Positions 15,893 through 26,489 of a DNA stretch of 64,000 nt are shown here, piece by piece. Source of the DNA: Unio delphinus (taxonomy: Eukaryota > Mollusca > Bivalvia > Unionida > Unionidae). Position numbers and translations under genes: made by a program. Each line of letters begins with the position of its first letter. Positions within the stretch are counted from its first letter, which is position 1. Location of the stretch: positions 2,172,001 to 2,236,000 of the forward strand of contig JAQISU010000058.1 in NCBI GenBank assembly GCA_029339505.1, given 5' to 3'. A model generated the notes under the pieces. That model did not search any database. It was not told the origin of the DNA and worked only from the letters and a program-made list of their open reading frames with translations.

Positions 15893-16104
15893 ATTGGCTG
15901 AAACCTCATTAGCCTAAAAATAAAGCTTAATACGAAAATAAAACGAAATTAAAATTAACGACAACCTCCAGCTTGCCGAGAGTTTATCTAATTTCATTAG
16001 TTGTTTTTGTTTCATTATTTTTGCTGTTAGTGTATTTTAAAGTTTGTATTATGTTTTGTTTATCCATACGACGTCTCAGTGAGGTCGCACCTCCTCTACT
16101 GCTG

Positions 16105-16737
16105 TCCAAAATTTTATCAAGACCGATTCGATATCGTGATCTGGGGTCATTTTTAATTTTCGTCATAAATCCGTGTGGGGTACGTGCACGTGAGGAAAAG
16201 GTTTTGAAGTTAATTATGTCCATATCTCCGCTGCACCAAGTCTGATGAATATTTCTCAGCGTGTGTGTATCAACATCATTAAAAAGAGTTAAAATTTTAC
16301 AGTCATCTAGTATTACCTTCGGAATTTGTGTGTATCGTTGAGTTACATAAAAAATATCTGTATTTGTATTCCTGCTTGTAGAAAATATTCTTGCTGGGTT
16401 TGATTATTTTTCCAGCATCGCATCATCATATACTGCAAGATAAAGTTCATCAACACTCGGCGCTTCATCAATATCGTTTATAAAATCAATGATATCGTTT
16501 TTTTTTAATTAAATGCTTTTGCATTCTCGTTAAAACCTTTAAAAAAAATCGTATCATCTCTGATCATCTACAGATGGTGCGACTAAATACAACTAGTCCA
16601 TTTTAACCACTTCTTTATCAAATTAAACAGTAGTTGCGTTTTACCACTTCCAGATTGACCTATTATGATTATCTAGATATAATTTGATATTTTACTGGTT
16701 CTTGCTTTCGTGTCGCTGAAAAATCAATTATATCCAT
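16105..16737 (-). pseudogene. Packaging ATPase remnant (element B)
   Basis: The ATG at 16737 begins a region matching the element A ATPase: an N-terminal DFSATR motif, a GQSGSGKTQLL Walker A, a YDD-AML Walker B, a TQRYTQIPKV segment and an RARTPHGFMT-x10-YRIGLD end. The frame is broken by several stops and shifts, including poly-A/T length changes near 16500-16560. It lies beside the terminus of B, as expected from A and C. Confidence 0.85.
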
Positions 16738-16749
16738 ATTATAATTATA

Positions 16750-16905
16750 TGGATTTATATTGTTTACGTAGTAGAGTTAAACCTCAAACTACTGCTTTAG
16801 CCTAAGTTACAACAAAAAAATAGGAAAAAAATATGGTGGAAAATGTTCTCTATGTGGGAAGAAACTTTTACCATTTTCCCCTTAATATTCAGAAAAAATA
16901 TGGCG
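16750..16905 (+). pseudogene. Zinc-ribbon (DUF5679-like) remnant, element B
   Basis: Starts MDLYCLRSR, and a later CSLCGKK keeps the second Cys pair. One Cys of the first pair is lost and stops interrupt the frame. It diverges from the ATPase remnant across about 12 bp, as in element A. Confidence 0.65.
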
Positions 16906-16914
16906 GTGATGTTG

Positions 16915-17255
16915 CTACATTAACGTAAAAATTTCCAGGAACTCCATGGACTAAATACTCAGGAGAAAAACATCTTCCAGGATATAATTATTGCGGTCCT
17001 GGAACCCGACTTGATATTCGACTTGATAAACAAGATCAACCAAAACATGGTGAATATCCCATAAATGAAATTGATAAAGCATGTCACGTTCATGATGTAG
17101 ATTATATAAGTAAAGATTTAGAACAACGACATATTGCAGATGTGAAATTGATTCATGCATTAAATTCTAAAAAGATACATTTTCAGAGAAAAGCTTGCTA
17201 GCTTCCTAGTAAAATCCGTATATGATAAGTAAACTAGCATTAGGGGCTGGTAATT
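16915..17255 (+). pseudogene. PLA2-like protein remnant, element B
   Basis: Well-preserved GTPWTKYSGEKHLPGYNYCG start with the YCGPG calcium loop, then DKACHVHDVDY with the catalytic His-Asp pair, then a frameshift near 17168 and a degraded LGAGN end. Element C is inserted about eight bases after the position of its stop. Confidence 0.85.
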
Positions 17256-17258
17256 AAT

Positions 17259-17263
17259 GAACC
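17259..17263 (+). repeat. Left target-site duplication of element C (GAACC)
   Basis: GAACC before the left terminus of C; TAACC follows the right terminus (31102-31106). Four of five bases match. Confidence 0.5.
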
Positions 17264-17500
17264 AGCAGTAGAAAGGGTTTGCCCACCACCTTTTATAAGT
17301 CTCTGTTTGTGAAAAACGAGTTTTCAAAATGTAAAAAAAAAATAGCAGAAAGGGTTTGCCCACCATTTTTATAGGTCTCTGTTTGTCAAAAACGAGTGTT
17401 TTTATATGTAAAAAAATTCCATTTCCAATATGAACAAAATTCGAAATCGAATTGCTACCCCGGTGTTGTCGCGCACTAATTGGCTGCTACGAATTAAATC
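17264..17500 (+). repeat. Left terminal repeat of element C, with internal tandem duplication
   Basis: Two direct copies of a roughly 78-bp unit starting (A)GCAG...AAAGGGTTTGCCCACC (17264 and 17343), then a part ending GCGCACTAATTGGCTGCTAC that matches the right repeat. The right repeat has only one copy of the unit. Confidence 0.85.
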
Positions 17501-17512
17501 GTTTATAAAACA

Positions 17513-18070
17513 ATAATAGTAGGAGAATCGTTAACAACTAGACTAACTCGAAAACGATTAGCCGCGATTAAAAGATTTATCCCGGTGAGAGATTCCGTCA
17601 GAACAAAATTACAACAGCGACAGGAATCTCACGTTGATTTTGTCACAGACGCTGAACAATTATTTAAACCAATTACTACGGCTACTGAAAAGGCTGCAAC
17701 TGCTACTGAAAGAGCTATATTGGGAGATATTAAAGACGAAAAAAGGGAAAAAAGCTATTCTCCCTGAGCTTGAAAAAATTGCAAGGAGAACCAAACAAAC
17801 AAAAAGGATTTTATTACATCTTCCAACTGATATAGCTACTGCACAACCTCAACCTCAACCACCCGCTTCTGATCCTATCGAGGAGGAAACGATTGAAAAA
17901 ATTCCACTATCTGAAAGATTTACTAATAATGCGATTGATGAGATTTAAAAAAGTAATATAAATGATCTAGCTGTTTTAGCTTTTATAAATTATAATCAGA
18001 GGAAAACTATTTAAAACCTGGATATGATAAATTTGTAAAAGATAAGAAAACCTGGAATAAATAAATAAAT
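17513..18070 (+). pseudogene. 360-residue-protein homologue, N-terminal part (element C)
   Basis: A GESLTTR-TRKRLAAIK start, then LQQRQESHVDFVTDAEQLFKP and KIARRTKQTKR, all aligned to the first 100 residues of the element A protein. There is a frameshift in an A-run near 17750 and stops after 17948. The rest is lost at the LINE. It starts about 15 bp inside the terminal repeat. Confidence 0.8.
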
Positions 18071-18074
18071 AAAT

Positions 18075-19420
18075 GATATTTAGTGACATTCTCTCTGCTT
18101 TGGATAGTGGAAAGATTACAGTCCTCTATTGACACAATATACCATGATATATTACTTCACCATCTCCAGCATGTATTTGGCTTTCAGAATAGAGCATTAC
18201 AGTGGTTCTGGTCCTACTTAGTCAACAGGACACAAATTATATCTGCAAATGGAATACACTCCAGCCCAGTTGACGTATGTTGTGGTGTTCAACAGGGATC
18301 TGTTCTTAGACCTGTTCTCTTCATTCTGTACACTCAGCCGCTCTCAAGTGTCATAGATCATCATCCAGTGTCGCACCAATTGTACGCTGATGACACCCAA
18401 ATATACAAGTCTAGCTACCCAACTGAAGTTGATGCTACCACCCATGGAGTAGAGAAGTGCATTTGTGATGTGAACTTATGGATGACATGTAACGAGCTGC
18501 AGATGAATGATGATAAAACTGAGGCTATTCTGATCACAACACAAAGACTTTCTCATTCACATCCTTTACCTCAGACAATAAATATCAGCAATACGAACAT
18601 TAAATTCTCATAGTCAGTACAGAATCTAGGTTTTACTCTAGACAGTACTCTCACATTGCACCAACATGTCATGAACATCTGCAGGGCTGCATATCTTGAA
18701 TTGAGACGCATCAGTTCAATTCGAAAATATCTTTCAGCTGATGCCACGAAAACACTTGTGTGTTCATTAGTACTTTCAAGACTGGACTATTGTAACTCAA
18801 TTCTGTCTGGTTCATCACAATGCTTACTCCAGAAACTTCAAAAAGTTCAAAACACAGCTGCACGGATTATCTTTAGAGTACCTCGATCAGAACACACCTC
18901 ACCACTGCTCTGTACCCTACATTGGCTATCATTTCGATACAGAATCAAACACAACATTTGTTCCGTGTGCTATATTTTAATGACAGACTCCAGTCCAACA
19001 TACCTATCCAGCCTCACCCATGTGTATACACCAGCTAGATCCTTACGCTCTTCTTCTGATAATCGTATACTCATTGTTCCCAAGGTGAAAACAAAGTCAT
19101 ATGGACAACGTTCGTTTGCATACCAGGGCCCAGCGACGTGGAACGAATTGCCCATTGAAATTAGACACAAAGACACAGTGGTCCCTTTTAAGAGTGCTCT
19201 CAAGACTCACCTGTTTCGACTTCAGGGACAAACTTAGCGACCTAATCATGTTTTGTATCTTATATATTTTCAGCATGTTTTTATGTTTTCCAATTTCATT
19301 GTTTTTGTCATTTGTTGTTCAGTAGTGTAGTCATATCATTATTGATGGTGTGAAGCGCTTAGAGCTTTTAAAGATTAGGCGCTATACAAAGTCCTCATCA
19401 TTATTATTATTAGTATGATA
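18075..19420 (+). mobile_element. L2/CR1-like LINE, 5'-truncated
   Basis: A reverse transcriptase fragment with HQLYADDTQIYKS, GVQQGSVL-PVLF and the downstream LSRLDYCNS---LQKVQNTAARI region, then TWNELP at the C-terminus. It is followed by a 3' end GCGCTATACAAAGTCCTCAT and a short ATT repeat, typical of L2-like elements. A stop at 18612 and frame changes show it is dead. It replaces the segment of element C where the 166-residue gene and the capsid N-terminus should be. Confidence 0.85.
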
Positions 19421-19435
19421 ATCTCGCAAATACCA

Positions 19436-20604
19436 ACTTTTAAAGGCAGATAATACATTATATGAAATTTGCGATAAAGTCGGTTCTGTCAATAATGGTA
19501 TTATGGTGTTGTTTAGTAGTGCTAGATATATGATTGATGGAAGAGAAATTGAATCTATCGGGCATGATGTTGATGTTGCCACAACTACAGTTGTTTTAAC
19601 TACATATTCCGATGATTATACAAGATCGGCTGGTCCATCAACGATGTTCGCTAAGGATGTTACTAATAACGCTGATCATGATCAGTTTTTTAGAAGGCGG
19701 CCAAAAACGTTTACTGATGTTGCAGATGACGCTTATGTCGAAAGTGTAGTTATGTGTAATAATCCTAATTTCAATCAAGGATTTTAACACGTAAAGCGAT
19801 GCTAGATGACAATGGGAAATTTTTCTGCGCGATTCCACTATCTCATATTTTTGGATTCTGTAGAAATGTTAGAAAGGTTATCTTCGGAGCAAAGCATACG
19901 GTAGTTCTCACACGAAAAAGTCATGATAATGATGCAAACTCTCATTATAGTTGCCTGTAATGACTCCATGAATCACCGAGGAGGAAAGATTACTGTCGTT
20001 TATATACAAGGGTGATAAATCATTAATATCGTGGTTGGCGGTTTAGACGGATACAATAACAAATTCTCTCACTGGTGGATTTACATGGCATATAGCATCA
20101 ACACAAAGTATTTCCGCTCCCTGGCATATATTTATTGCGTTACAGAATAAGCCGCGAGTAGACCCAACTAATAAACAAGAACGTTGCCATATGATATTTG
20201 ACAATCTAAGAGTTAATGAAGTCTCTTTGACGATAAATGGTCAACAAGAAACATCTAAAGATATATTGCTTGATTACAACGATTATCAAATAGCACGCGT
20301 ATATAATCGTTTATGGTCGTTTCTGGGACGCGATCAAAATGTTGATACCGGTCTGCAAATATTGCAATCTGAATTTAAAAATTTATATCCGATTTATTAC
20401 TTTTCGTTGGAACACCTCTATTTAACCAGACAGAGTGTCGTTGATATACATTTCCGAGCTCAAGTAACACAACTTCCTACTGCTGTCAGATGATGTTATG
20501 GTCCATGTAGAGCAGTTGATGTCATTCTCGGCGAAAAATCGATGTTACTCGATGGTGCTGCTGGACGAATGAGAGTTGTTAACGTACCAGTAGAAAACAT
20601 GTAG
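19436..20604 (+). pseudogene. Major capsid protein remnant (element C)
   Basis: Aligns with the element A capsid from about residue 75: SVNNGIMVLFSSARYMIDGR, SDDYTRSAGPSTMF and, near the end, YPIYYFSLEHLYLTRQSVVD. Frameshifts and stops occur near 19790, 19960 and 20490, and the central KVIFGAKH region is in a different frame. The N-terminus is missing at the LINE junction. Confidence 0.88.
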
Positions 20605-20633
20605 ACAATAAGATAAACCTCGTATGAAATAAA

Positions 20634-21099
20634 ATGTCATACAATCATGTTAACGTCACCTTGACTCAAGGGCAGGTGAGAAAATTACAATCGAAGAACG
20701 CGAGTACATGCGGGTCAACAATAACATTAAAACAAAATCAGATTGCTAGCGGTGTACCAAAATAAATTATCGCTGACTAAAACGCAACATAACCATTTCA
20801 ATAAAGCGCTAAAATCAAAATCCGGTGTTCAACTTAATTTTACTCCTTCCGTAGTTAAAGATATGATTAAATCAGGTGGAATATTTCCTCTCCTCGCTTT
20901 GTTACCAGCGTTGATCGTTGTCGCCACTCCCGCAGTCGCCAAACCTGCTGCGCTAGGTGCTAGTGGAACCGTTGCTGGAATGGCACTTAAGAAAGCTACT
21001 GGAAAAGGATACAAAAATAGAAACGGTCTGAAACTACCGGTCAGTCGTTTCACGAGATACGGAGCTGGCCTGACACTCACAGGAAGCGTTTATTCATAA
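20634..21099 (+). pseudogene. Small hydrophobic/basic virion protein (element C copy)
   Basis: Starts MSYNHVNVTLTQGQVRKLQS, breaks by a single-base shift near 20762, then continues NKLSLTKTQHNHFNKALKSK with the hydrophobic GGIFPLLALLPALI stretch and a basic end. Its tail (GLKLPVSRFTRYGAG) resembles a different frame downstream of the A8 run in the element A gene. Confidence 0.75.
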
Positions 21100-21446
21100 C
21101 TCCGCGAGATCAATTACTACCACAACCAGCTAATGTTGAAACCGGTATTATTAATCTCGATAATAACATCGGACCTGGAACTTATTGGGTCGCATATGCG
21201 ATTGAGCCACGCGGAATTGTTTATTTTTATTCTTACTTGCTAGTACCATCTAAAGAATTTCTAAAATATATACATCGATTAGATATTCCCTGCTGGTATT
21301 CGAGGTTGCCCACACAAACAATGACTGATCCGCCGATATGTGGTCAAGAGGTTATTAATGTTCTTAGAGCTGTATCATCATCGACGGCACCGCCTCATAA
21401 AATCGCACATGAATACACCAGTAATAACTTTTTAAAGAGATTTTAA
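21095..21446 (+). pseudogene. Adenain-like cysteine protease homologue with altered catalytic positions
   Basis: Open for about 110 codons. The pattern NLDNNIGPGTYWVAY, then YFYSYLLVPSKEF, then PPICGQEVINVL matches the adenovirus-type maturation protease fold of Polintons, in the usual place after the small virion gene. The residues expected to be the catalytic His, Asp and Cys appear as Tyr, Tyr and Val, so it should be inactive. No counterpart is visible for element A, whose equivalent would lie left of the window. I infer decay, although loss of exactly these residues in an open frame is curious. Confidence 0.6.
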
Positions 21447-21808
21447 ATGTATAATAGTAGATATCTGAGAAAGATCATCTCTCTGGCCATGAAAAAGAAC
21501 CTGATGGAACTTCACTCGAGGTTGTAAAGAAAATCATCAGCGATGAACTATCTGAAAATTTAAACCTGACAAGTGTAGAGCCGGATGAAATTGTTGTATT
21601 TGAAGACAGACAGTGTAAATTAAAAACGAGTAATGTTTCCTTGAAGGATATTCTAGTCAAACTCAAAGGGGTAGCAGTAAATTCTAACCGGGTATTTGAT
21701 TCCATTGGTTGGATTAAAGAAGCTATTCTTTTTTCAACCGAGCTAGATAATATTAACAGCTGGGTAAAAAAATCTCCGGCGATGCAATATGAGGTGAGCT
21801 TGACATGA
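21447..21808 (+). pseudogene. Unknown virion-side protein, frame broken near its start
   Basis: About 105 readable residues after an early frame change: charged, with IISDELSENLNL and IGWIKEAILFSTELDNINSW, and no known motif. The stop overlaps the next ATG by four bases (ATGA), indicating tight gene packing. Function not recognised. Confidence 0.45.
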
Positions 21809-22296
21809 ACTCGAATAAGATAACCGCACTTGGCAGTCCAATATCGGACAACGATGCGACAACAAAAGTTACGTCGACGATAAATATAAAACCACGTCGG
21901 CGTGTTTGAAAATGTTCACAAAAATTCTCTGCGGGTTAATAAAACCATAGATGATTTTTTGGGAAAACACCAAGTGTTCCAATAAAACTCTCTGATATTA
22001 ATACAAAACTCACTGATATGAAAGCAACTAATGAAATAATCAACATGGTTATAGAAACACATGTTGATATCACTACTCGACTTGATAAAGTTAAAATCCC
22101 GCATGATAAAACTGTCAACGTAATATACTCGACACATCATGGAGAATTTGACTGGACATCTCAAAATAACAATATAAAAATTACTGCAACGGTCAGAGGT
22201 ATATATAGATTATCCTTACTTTCAGCAATACAGTTTAATGTGTCATCCAGTTCATTTACTACTGTATGTGATATTATTGATAGCGGAGCCACATAA
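21805..22296 (+). pseudogene. Possible fibre/spike-like protein remnant
   Basis: N-terminal MNSNKITALGSPISDNDATT, then stops near 21908-21950, then an open part with heptad-like DINTKLTDMKATNEIINM followed by a beta-rich end (HGEFDWTS, GIYRLSLLSAIQFN). A coiled stalk before a beta head suggests a fibre or spike protein, but there is no firm family match. Confidence 0.35.
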
Positions 22297-22346
22297 ATAT
22301 TTACAATAACATACTACGTAGAATTTGTAATTGATTTAAGTAAATA

Positions 22347-22586
22347 ATGTATAACATGACCACACCGCAGTATCGATACGATCAAACAAAAGTAAAAAAA
22401 AAGTATCACAGGCGTATTACCTGCATTGATATAATCGTATATTCGGTTTCAAGTGTTATCTCTGGAACCGGTATATTATTATCGACTGTAACGATGATTT
22501 CACCTGTGGTTGTTACTATTTGTATTTCCGCGGCGACAACAATAACAGAAGTTCTCAGTATCATCACAAAAAATATCTTCGTGTAG
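22347..22586 (+). CDS. Small membrane protein with two predicted transmembrane segments
   Basis: 79 residues, intact. A basic N-terminus (KVKKKYHRR) is followed by two hydrophobic segments at about 25-46 and 49-68, rich in Ile, Val, Ser and Thr. Small two-span proteins of this style occur in virion clusters of related elements; the function is not known. It is one of the few open frames left in element C. Confidence 0.45.
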   Translation: MYNMTTPQYRYDQTKVKKKYHRRITCIDIIVYSVSSVISGTGILLSTVTMISPVVVTICISAATTITEVLSIITKNIFV

Positions 22587-22772
22587 TCAAAATAAATTAC
22601 ATGATTATATAGTTCCATTACACACAGCGTCAACCTCGTACTCTCAAATAGCTTCGTTGTTATCTTCCAGCCTCGTTCACAAAATAATATCCGATAGCGA
22701 ATTCTCAATGATGACTAACATTTATGATACCGCGATGTAAAAATCAGAAAAAAAAACATAATATTGATAATA

Positions 22773-23326
22773 ATGACAACGCCAGAAACATTACTTCAGC
22801 AGTTAGTCACAAATACAACTCCGGCGAGAACAACGATGAATTCAATAACGTCAAACAAACCTGAATTCAGTATAGATTTTTCAACTCTGATCCCGGTAAA
22901 GGAAATTGCACTTACTCAATTACGAGTATATTATAGTTGGCCGAATATCCGGTCGGTATCATTCGCGGATAAACCGCCCAATAATACATTTGTTTTCGCG
23001 AATAAAACTAAACCCGGTGCTGATTGTATTGAAATGACATTTTAGACTGGCAAACCATATATCTTTCCAAAGGGAGTTATGACATGGAAAATATCAACGA
23101 TGTAGATCAACGTAAAATAAAATCTCTCACATGAACAGTATCAAAAATTGCTATAACGGTTCATGAACCATCGTTGTCAATCGCGATCAAGATAAATTCT
23201 CCTGTTTATGCCGTAGATATATATAATTCATCGATCAGAATAATACTAGGATGGCCTAAAAACCCACCACCAAAAACCTCACGTTCATCTGACCTATTAA
23301 AATCTGATTATACCACAAATGTATAA
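22773..23326 (+). pseudogene. Virion-associated protein remnant with YYSWPNI motif
   Basis: Starts MTTPETLLQQL. KEIALTQLRVYYSWPNI is followed by a stop after about 90 residues. The reading then continues with PYIFPKGSYDMENIND, another stop, and a late NSSIRIILGWP. The EIAL...YYSWPNI, PKGSY..IN and NS..I.LGW blocks recur in an uncharacterised family from animal Polinton-like elements, probably a minor particle protein. Two stops make it a pseudogene here. Confidence 0.5.
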
Positions 23327-24270
23327 AACAATTATAACAACTCCTGAATATTGAAAACACGCTTTTCATTGATTATTTTAATGAATTATTTTATTCGTTT
23401 AAATTTTTTGATAAATTATTTGATGCTAGCCCAAAAACCAGGATCTTCGAGAGGAGTATTTTTAATTTCTTTCAGACACAATTACTCCTGAACTCACACA
23501 TATATTTGCTAAATTAAGGAATTTAAGTGTGGGTATTACACAGTATTATTATGATGACCTAAAACAACAGTTTATCCAAGCAAATCAACATTCGAATTAG
23601 ATCATAAACGATATCGAGTATATTAATCAACAAATTATTGATCGGATGAGATATTACGGAAAGGATCATGTGAAATTCGGAGGACCAGTAGGAGAAATAT
23701 GTATGGTATTTCTTAATCATTTCAAGATAACCGAACAACAATTACCAACATTTGTAATACCAACACTTGCAACCGAACAACTAAAAATTACTCAACGATC
23801 TTATCGATGAAAATTTTCCTAACATTATCGCCGCGTGGATAAAAACACTAAAATTACAACAAGATAATATTCTCAGACACAACAATGGCCCGGATGGAAC
23901 CGGTAGGCATATATCACCTGGCAACGTTGATATAACTTCGGTGATCGCTGAAATCTCTCATGTGATATAATTGATGTAAGTTATTAAGCGAATACAGAAT
24001 AATCGAATCAAACACAGCAGGGATATATTCTATATGCATGTTCTGCTCAAGTATCTATTGGATATTTAATAGTACATATACAGGTTAATCTAGTATAGTT
24101 AAGGTGTTATAATCCTTGGATATCAAAAATAAATTCTAAACTTATCGATCAAAATTCTAACTTGATTGATTTATCGGGAAAGCAATTACAGATTACTCTC
24201 AATGTGAAATCTTAAGATCTCCATTGTAAGAAATCTACCGCAATTGAAATTGTAAGATCACAATTCCATA
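23327..24270. other. Degraded coding-like stretch, element C
   Basis: Short fragments that read like protein (for example FDYFNELFYSFKFFDKLFD and DENFPNIIAAWIKTLKLQQD) are separated by many stops and shifts. Probably one or two dead virion-side genes; no family recognised. Confidence 0.4.
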
Positions 24271-24543
24271 ATGTACCATAATGTGAAGATATGCGTCCTT
24301 GAACAGCAACAGCTTGAGCGCGTGATCAGGGATTCATGTACAAATTCCATCGCTGGCAATTTTAATATAACCATCGATAAATTTGGCAACGAGAATTTCT
24401 TGCTGACACAACATCAGCTAGATAGACTTCAACAGGAACATACCCTTGTGATCTCATGCGGACGCGATCAGATTTTAAATTATGTTCACTCATGTATTTC
24501 CCGCGATCGCCTTAACGAAATTTTCAAAGAGAAATCAGGATGA
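24271..24543 (+). CDS. 90-residue protein with Gln/Leu repeat like the small virion protein
   Basis: Open frame with the repeated pattern VKICVLEQQQLERV, FNITIDKFGNENFLLTQHQL and LVISCGRDQI. The spacing of short beta-like strands and Q-x2-L motifs resembles the N-terminal repeats of the protein at 41-460, so the two may share a repeat module. No function known. Confidence 0.4.
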   Translation: MYHNVKICVLEQQQLERVIRDSCTNSIAGNFNITIDKFGNENFLLTQHQLDRLQQEHTLVISCGRDQILNYVHSCISRDRLNEIFKEKSG

Positions 24544-25160
24544 AATCCCAAGAATATGTTAATGAAATTTTTTAAATAGTTAAAAATTACCACGATTGTC
24601 TCCAAATTATTACTTGATGTTTTTATTTTTATGATTACCGCTATAATTTTTATATTATTATATTTTTATCATTTTTTGTTGTTTGTAGTATATATGAGAA
24701 TTCAAGCTTATTTGTTAGCGGACGACGAAAAAAAGCAGCATTGCGCTGCACGGGGTTAAAAGACCTCTTGAAGTTGCCACCAAATACAAAATCGAATTAT
24801 CACGATTATATAAAATATGGGCACGTGAACCGATCAGCGCTGTCACAAAAATAACACAGAGCAATTACACGCAGCCCGTCAAGAATATAAAGTTAGTAAA
24901 CGCAAATTACGAGAGAATATCACGGTGATTAAAAAAATCGCCACCAGCGAGATCAACTACAATCAACTACAATTAGAAAAAAAATCAGGCTGAATATGAC
25001 AAAGAGATCGTAGGTATAAAACCCAATCGAGATCAACTTCAGCTCACGATAGAAAAAAAATCAAATCGAGTTACAAAAACAACAAATATTAAATCATAAA
25101 TACAACGCCGCGATTGATAAGCTTTGAAACCGAGATAAGCAATTTCATTTTATCAGAATT
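24544..25160 (+). pseudogene. Coiled-coil gene remnant, element C
   Basis: A hydrophobic start near 24600, then Lys/Glu/Gln-rich fragments such as YKVSKRKLRENITVIKKI and NQLQLEKK separated by frame changes in A-runs. It looks like a decayed coiled-coil protein; identity unknown. Confidence 0.35.
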
Positions 25161-25168
25161 TCGATAAA

Positions 25169-25387
25169 TCAGGGTTTTTTTTGCATTTCAGTGATGAGTT
25201 TCATTATCCGGAATTCATTTTTATGTGATGGCGCATCATTTTCTCGCATCAATTTAACACATTCGTATTCATTAGTGATGAACGTGCTGGTGAATACAGT
25301 GCTGTCACAGACTAAATCTTTTACTCTATCAAATTCGATTATCAATTCGGCAATATTTTCGTCGTTCATATACATATAGAAATTCAT
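25169..25387 (-). CDS. 72-residue unknown protein
   Basis: Acidic small frame, MNFYMYMNDENIAELIIEFD at the start. It overlaps the start of its neighbour at 25384 by four bases, which suggests genuine paired genes. No motif recognised. Confidence 0.35.
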   Translation of the reverse strand: MNFYMYMNDENIAELIIEFDRVKDLVCDSTVFTSTFITNEYECVKLMRENDAPSHKNEFRIMKLITEMQKKP

Positions 25388-25761
25388 CTGTCTAAATGAT
25401 TGTATCTGTCAGACAATTTATTATAGATTTTGATAAGCGTGTCCCCCATCGCCAAATACATCGGATAATGATGTTGAAAATTATTCTCATCATCATAAAT
25501 GTGATAAACCGCGTTTCTCCATTCATCAAGAAAATCGTTAGATGACATAACCTCGATGAAATTATCAGCGAGGATATCAAGCTGATGTTTGACATCCCAC
25601 TCGAATTCTAGCGCACATGAATGATAATGGTTTGTAAGCCATCGTTCATCCCGGTACTGAAAAGGTGTGAAATTACAAATTTTTCGAACAAAGATATCGA
25701 ATTGATTTATAATACTTTGTCTCGCTATGTTAGTTAACTTTGTTTGCGATTTGTTGTCCAT
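25384..25761 (-). CDS. 125-residue unknown protein
   Basis: Open frame with aromatic and charged residues (CNFTPFQYRDERWLTNHYHS) and a helical second half. It overlaps the end of the zinc-HNH gene and touches the 72-residue gene. Its position between virion genes and HNH gene is like that of the 116-residue gene in element A, but I see no clear similarity. Confidence 0.4.
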   Translation of the reverse strand: MDNKSQTKLTNIARQSIINQFDIFVRKICNFTPFQYRDERWLTNHYHSCALEFEWDVKHQLDILADNFIEVMSSNDFLDEWRNAVYHIYDDENNFQHHYPMYLAMGDTLIKIYNKLSDRYNHLDR

Positions 25762-26386
25762 AAAATTGATTATCTAAACGATTGTATTTGTCAGACAAAT
25801 CACGCGTAAGTAAATGATATCCGCTTGTTTTTTTTTTTGAGAGGGTTGTTAAATATATACAATTTTCACTTTGAGTAACAAGGCGCAAGTTATCTACGCA
25901 GTTATCAAGGGGAGTTCTGTTAATATGATTGATAACAAGACCGTTGTCAATCAACCAGTTAAAACACTCATAAATAAATCGATGAGCTTGAGTATTATCC
26001 CCGTTTATGGTAACACTCACATAACCCTTGTTAGTAATTGTTATCCTTCGTTGACAATGTCTAATGATTCCACAACGAGAAACTTCGTAGTTGTTAATAA
26101 CTGGGTGAGAAACAAACTCAATTTGATTCATTATATCTCTTAAGCGAAATAACTTATCACCATAAACACCTGTAATATAGTCTTGTTCATCAAATACAAC
26201 CTTGGTTTTCTTTGCGTAATGTCTATCTAGTTCTCGGAATCTGAAGCCACGACAATTACCGCATGATCTCGTTTTACCTCGTATTCCATTTCCGCATTTT
26301 ATGCAGTTGATAAGACCTTGAGAACCTCGTTTGAAATGTTGATTATGATTCGCGTAGTGTTCTTCTACGCATTTGTTTGAACGCAC
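25730..26386 (-). CDS. Zinc-binding/HNH fusion protein (element C)
   Basis: 218 residues. The N-terminal zinc part contains CIKCG and CGNCRGF. A linker leads to HPVINNYEVSRCGIIRH and the HNH-type core LVINHINRTPLDNCVDNLRL. It corresponds to the two separate genes 6156-6488 and 5646-6140 of element A, here without a stop between them. The first catalytic His region reads NHINRT, somewhat diverged from A. Upstream zinc-region codons before this ATG seem cut off by a stop, so the N-terminus may be damaged. Confidence 0.7.
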   Translation of the reverse strand: MRSNKCVEEHYANHNQHFKRGSQGLINCIKCGNGIRGKTRSCGNCRGFRFRELDRHYAKKTKVVFDEQDYITGVYGDKLFRLRDIMNQIEFVSHPVINNYEVSRCGIIRHCQRRITITNKGYVSVTINGDNTQAHRFIYECFNWLIDNGLVINHINRTPLDNCVDNLRLVTQSENCIYLTTLSKKKTSGYHLLTRDLSDKYNRLDNQFYGQQIANKVN

Positions 26387-26489
26387 CGTTTGTTTCTTTT
26401 AATATCCATTTGCAATAATTTTGTGCTATTGCTATACTAATATTATCGCAAATTTACAGGAATATATATTTGCCTAATAGATATATCGG

